Notes under the pieces: generated by a model
Database searches by the model: none
What the model was told of the DNA's origin: nothing
The model's input: only the letters and a program-made list of their open reading frames with translations
Position numbers and translations under genes: made by a program
NCBI RefSeq assembly: GCF_029846275.1
Contig: NZ_JARVWS010000002.1
Span: 558,001 to 622,000 of the forward strand
DNA length: 64,000 nucleotides
Reading direction: 5' to 3'
Origin: Nocardioides sp. CER19
GTDB lineage: Bacteria > Actinomycetota > Actinomycetes > Propionibacteriales > Nocardioidaceae
Shown: positions 61,534-64,000 of the stretch, in pieces
Layout of the letters: the number at the start of each line of letters is the position of its first letter
Numbering within the stretch: the stretch's first letter is position 1

Positions 61534-63074
61534 GCGTTCACGATCTCCTGATCCTCGGTGGTCCCGCCCGCGTCGTCCTGAGCCTGTCGAAGGGCGGGGA
61601 CCCGGGCGCTGACGGTGTAGCTCTTGACGTCGAAGCTGCGCAGCAGGCGGCGGAGGACGAAGGTCGTGCGCGGCCAGAGGGTGGTGTTGCGGCCGTGCTC
61701 GTCGAGGTACCACGACGAGCAGCCGCCGCTGCTCCACACGGTCGATGCCATCCGGGCCTGCAGGTCGGTGTTCCACGCGGCGAACGCGGCCTCGGTCGGC
61801 TCGACCGTCGCGTACTGGTTGATTCGCATGCTCCGCAGCGCGTCGCGGATGTAGCGCACCTGCGACTCGATGACGAAGACCATCGAGCTGTGGCCCAGGC
61901 CGGTGTTGGGCCCGACGATGAAGAAGAAGTTGGGAAACCCCGGAACCGTCGTGCCCTTGTAGGCAGCGGTGCCGGTCTCCGCGAAGCGGTCGGCCAGCAG
62001 CTTGCCCTCGCGGCCTCGCACGTGGTGAGCGATCGGCAGGTCGGTCGTGTAGAAGCCGGTCGCCACGATGAGTACGTCGACCGGCCGCTCCGTGCCGTCG
62101 GCGGTCACGATCGCGTCGCCGGTGACCTTTGCGATCGGGTCGGTCACGACGTCGCAGTTGTCGGCGTCCAGCGCGGGGTAGTAGCTGTTGGAGATGAGGA
62201 TCCGCTTGCAGCCGATCTCGTAGGTCGGGGTGACCTTCTCGCGCAGGAGCGGGTCGCTGATGCCCTTCTCGATGTTCTTGCGGGCGGCGCGTTTGGCCGG
62301 CGCGGCGAGCGCGGGCTTCCAGGTGAACGCCGGCACGTAGGCCTCGCGGCCCCAGTAGATCGCGGTGCGGGCGGCGCGCTGCAGGCCCGGCACGTGGCGG
62401 AGAGCGCGCTTCTCGAACGACGAGTAGTGGTGCTCGTTGCGGGGGATCACCCACGGGGCGGTGCGCTGGTAGACGTCGAGGTGTCCCGCGACCTTCTGGA
62501 CCTCCGGCACGATCTGGATCGCGCTCGCGCCGGTGCCGATGACCGCGACCCGCTTGCCGGCCAGGTCGACGTCGTGGTCCCACCGGGCGGAGTGGAAGAT
62601 CTCGCCCTGGAAGTCGGCGATCCCCTCGATCTCGGGCAGCCGCGGCTCCGAGAGCGCGCCGGCCGCCGCCATCACCGTGCGGGCGGCGTACGTCGTCGGG
62701 CCGTCGGGACCGTCGGTGCGCACGATCCACCGCTGGCTGTCCTCGTCCCACGTCGCGTCGGTGACCAGCGTGTCGAACACGAACCGGTCCAGCACCCGCG
62801 ACTCGCGGGCCACGCGCTGGATGTAGGCCTGGATCTCCGGCTGCGGCGAGTAGCTCATCGACCAGTCGGGGTTCGGCGCGAACGAGAAGCTGTAGAGCTG
62901 GCTCGGCACGTCGCACGCGGCGCCGGGGTAGGTGTTGTCGCGCCAGGTGCCGCCGACGTCGCCGGCCTTCTCGACGACGACGAAGTCGCGCTCGCCGTCC
63001 TCGTCGAGCTGGATCGCCGCGCACAGGCCGCCGAAGCCGGCGCCGATGATCAGGTGGTCCACGAGCTGGGTCAT
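61530..63074 (-). CDS. Baeyer-Villiger-type flavin monooxygenase
   Basis: A 514-residue FAD/NADPH enzyme. FAD motif GAGFGG is at residues 11-16, the FxGxxxHxxxW fingerprint at 155-165 (FQGEIFHSARW), and the NADPH motif GTGASA at 180-185. These mark type I Baeyer-Villiger and closely related monooxygenases, such as EthA of mycobacteria, which inserts oxygen beside ketones and activates thioamide drugs. ATG at 63074 is 7 bases after a TACGGT hexamer, so leaderless. The C-terminal tail contains an odd segment RQAQDD encoded by a repeat-like sequence. Confidence 0.92.
   Translation of the reverse strand: MTQLVDHLIIGAGFGGLCAAIQLDEDGERDFVVVEKAGDVGGTWRDNTYPGAACDVPSQLYSFSFAPNPDWSMSYSPQPEIQAYIQRVARESRVLDRFVFDTLVTDATWDEDSQRWIVRTDGPDGPTTYAARTVMAAAGALSEPRLPEIEGIADFQGEIFHSARWDHDVDLAGKRVAVIGTGASAIQIVPEVQKVAGHLDVYQRTAPWVIPRNEHHYSSFEKRALRHVPGLQRAARTAIYWGREAYVPAFTWKPALAAPAKRAARKNIEKGISDPLLREKVTPTYEIGCKRILISNSYYPALDADNCDVVTDPIAKVTGDAIVTADGTERPVDVLIVATGFYTTDLPIAHHVRGREGKLLADRFAETGTAAYKGTTVPGFPNFFFIVGPNTGLGHSSMVFVIESQVRYIRDALRSMRINQYATVEPTEAAFAAWNTDLQARMASTVWSSGGCSSWYLDEHGRNTTLWPRTTFVLRRLLRSFDVKSYTVSARVPALRQAQDDAGGTTEDQEIVNA
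61573..61595. repeat. REP-like dispersed repeat motif inside the monooxygenase gene
   Basis: CCTGAGCCTGTCGAAGG, the complement of CCTTCGACAGGCTCAGG, is a sequence I recognise as a common dispersed repeat in several high-GC bacterial genomes. Here it encodes part of the monooxygenase tail, RQAQDD. Only one copy was seen in this window. Confidence 0.6.
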
Positions 63075-63081
63075 GGCGACC

Positions 63082-63140
63082 ACCGTAGGGAGGTTGTTGA
63101 ACGAGCGTCAATAGCGGTGTTGAACATTTTTCAATAGAGT
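63082..63140. promoter_or_regulatory. divergent promoter with two matched TetR-type operators
   Basis: TGTTGAACGAGCGTCAATAG (63095-63114) and TGTTGAACATTTTTCAATAG (63118-63137) agree in 15 of 20 bases, differ only in a 5-base core, and are 23 bases apart. Each contains a TTGA...TCAA dyad. The first covers a minus-strand -35 TTGACG (63111-63106; -10 TACGGT at 63087-63082); the second overlaps a plus-strand -10 TAGAGT (63135-63140). Confidence 0.8.
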
Positions 63141-63147
63141 GGCGGTC

Positions 63148-63762
63148 GTGACCACGGCACCGCGTACCCGGCTCCGCTCCGACGAGCGCCGTGCGCAGCT
63201 GCTCGACCTCGGCGTGCGGCTCTTCGCGACGCGCTCGCTCCCCGAGATCTCCATCGACCTGCTCGCGGAGACGGCAGGCATCTCCCGCGGGCTGCTCTAC
63301 CACTACTTCGGAGGGCTGGCCGGCTTCCAGGAGGCGGTCGTCCGCCGCGCGGCCGCCGACCTGATCGCCCGTACCGCGCCGCCCGCCGAGGGCGACGCGT
63401 TCGAACGACTGCTGGTCTCGGTGCGCGCCTACGTCGAGTTCGTCGACGAGAACTACGAGGGCTACCTCTCCCTCGTGACCGGGGCCAAGAGCGGCAACGA
63501 GTCGCTGCGGGCCATCTACGACGAGGCCCGCGCCGCGCTCACCGACCGGATCTTCGCCTCCGACAGCGACCACCTGCTCGAGGACAACGCGTCGATGCGG
63601 CTCCTCGTGCGCGGCTGGTCGGCGCTCGCCGAGGAGATGGTCCTCGACTGGAAGGTCAATGGCGGGGTGGATCGCGAGGAGCTGGTCGGCCTGATCACCG
63701 GGGCGCTGGCGGCGCTCGCGGGGGTAGGGGTGGCGGGCGAGTCGTCCTTGACGGATGCATGA
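63148..63762 (+). CDS. TetR-family transcriptional regulator
   Basis: A 204-residue repressor with a TetR helix-turn-helix at residues about 12-58 (ISIDLLAETAGISRGLLYHYF) and a helical ligand-binding domain. It is divergent from the Baeyer-Villiger monooxygenase, like EthR beside EthA, and two matched operators lie between, so it should repress both directions until a ligand, perhaps the ketone substrate, binds. I chose GTG at 63148 because TAGAGT lies 7 bases upstream; a GTG at 63139 would lie inside that hexamer. Confidence 0.9.
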   Translation: MTTAPRTRLRSDERRAQLLDLGVRLFATRSLPEISIDLLAETAGISRGLLYHYFGGLAGFQEAVVRRAAADLIARTAPPAEGDAFERLLVSVRAYVEFVDENYEGYLSLVTGAKSGNESLRAIYDEARAALTDRIFASDSDHLLEDNASMRLLVRGWSALAEEMVLDWKVNGGVDREELVGLITGALAALAGVGVAGESSLTDA

Positions 63763-64000
63763 CCGCCCGGCGCCGGCTCTCCGCCCCCGCGGGCACGGCG
63801 CCGACGGCCTGCTCGGGGTCCGACGGGTACCCGCAACGCCCGGGGGTGGGCTCGAACCAGGGACCCGGCCAGGGCGTCGACCACCGGGACTTCGGCGGGC
63901 AGGGCTCCGACGGTGGCGCCGTGATCCGGTACGTCGAGCTGAGCTCCGCGCGTTCACAGGACTGGCACAGGTCGACCGTGCACTCTTGACCCATGAGTGA
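63763..64000. other. no convincing gene at the window end
   Basis: All frames are open or nearly so because of high GC, but none shows a recognisable motif, ribosome binding site or family pattern. A GGTTCGAGCCC string on the minus strand near 63855 recalls a tRNA T-loop but has no tRNA fold around it. Confidence 0.4.

Noticed and set aside
63835-63875. tRNA-like T-loop GGTTCGAGCCC on the minus strand
   Set aside because: The flanking bases do not pair as a T stem, and no acceptor, D or anticodon arms can be drawn around it.

Overview
The window is a high-GC actinobacterial chromosome segment. The gene set (class II NrdJ with NrdR, adjacent GlgC and GlgM-like glycogen enzymes, a LexA with SOS boxes of the actinobacterial type, many GTG starts) fits the Nocardioidaceae, most likely Nocardioides or a close relative. 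That placement is inferred from gene content and similarity in style, not from a database search. There is no CRISPR array, rRNA operon, recognisable tRNA, prophage or insertion sequence. Coding density is very high. Many genes have a TAnnnT hexamer 6-7 bases before the start codon and no ribosome binding site, which suggests frequent leaderless transcription; I used this to choose several starts.

1-9.3 kb: the 3' end of a gamma-glutamyltransferase gene, a PPOX-type flavoprotein, dapF, a secreted phosphoesterase divergent from a short-chain dehydrogenase, a large membrane patatin-like phospholipase, hflX and an SGNH hydrolase. 9.3-17.6 kb: a 77-bp nested palindrome, a BCCT transporter, a DinG-type helicase, a secreted metalloprotease overlapping a PAP2-type phosphatase, then lexA divergent from a small LysM membrane protein with several SOS-like boxes between them.

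17.6-24.2 kb: a stress-signalling cluster. Six minus-strand genes, coupled by short overlaps, encode RsbR, RsbS, RsbT, an RsbT-RsbX-like fusion, a histidine kinase with a degenerate RsbT-like head, and a receiver-GAF-PP2C (RsbU-like) phosphatase. They are divergent from a SigB/SigF-type sigma factor. No RsbV or RsbW is present in the window.

24.2-32.8 kb: a collagen-like protein with a phage-tail-collar end, a small membrane protein, nrdR and nrdJ with paired NrdR boxes, and a two-gene unit of a membrane-anchored BTAD regulator plus a secreted beta-sandwich protein. 32.8-46.7 kb: a Bcr/CflA-type exporter, a class II amidotransferase, a 2OG-Fe(II) oxygenase, a flavoprotein, a SprT-like metalloprotein, a secreted HNH/DUF1524 nuclease, a GGDEF-EAL protein, an HSL-type esterase, a NERD-like membrane protein, an HNH nuclease, a small phage-associated-looking protein and an immune inhibitor A-type M6 protease.

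46.7-52.1 kb: a minus-strand operon of lactate permease, small two-helix membrane protein, divergent GGT-family hydrolase and SLC13/RCK transporter. 52.1-64 kb: glgM/glgA-like gene divergent from glgC through a symmetric overlapping promoter, a Mug-type glycosylase, a lipoprotein, an orphan type III Mod-like methyltransferase, a FUSC protein, a carboxylate-amine ligase, a ThrE exporter, and a Baeyer-Villiger-type monooxygenase plus SDR operon divergent from its TetR regulator across two matched 20-bp operators.
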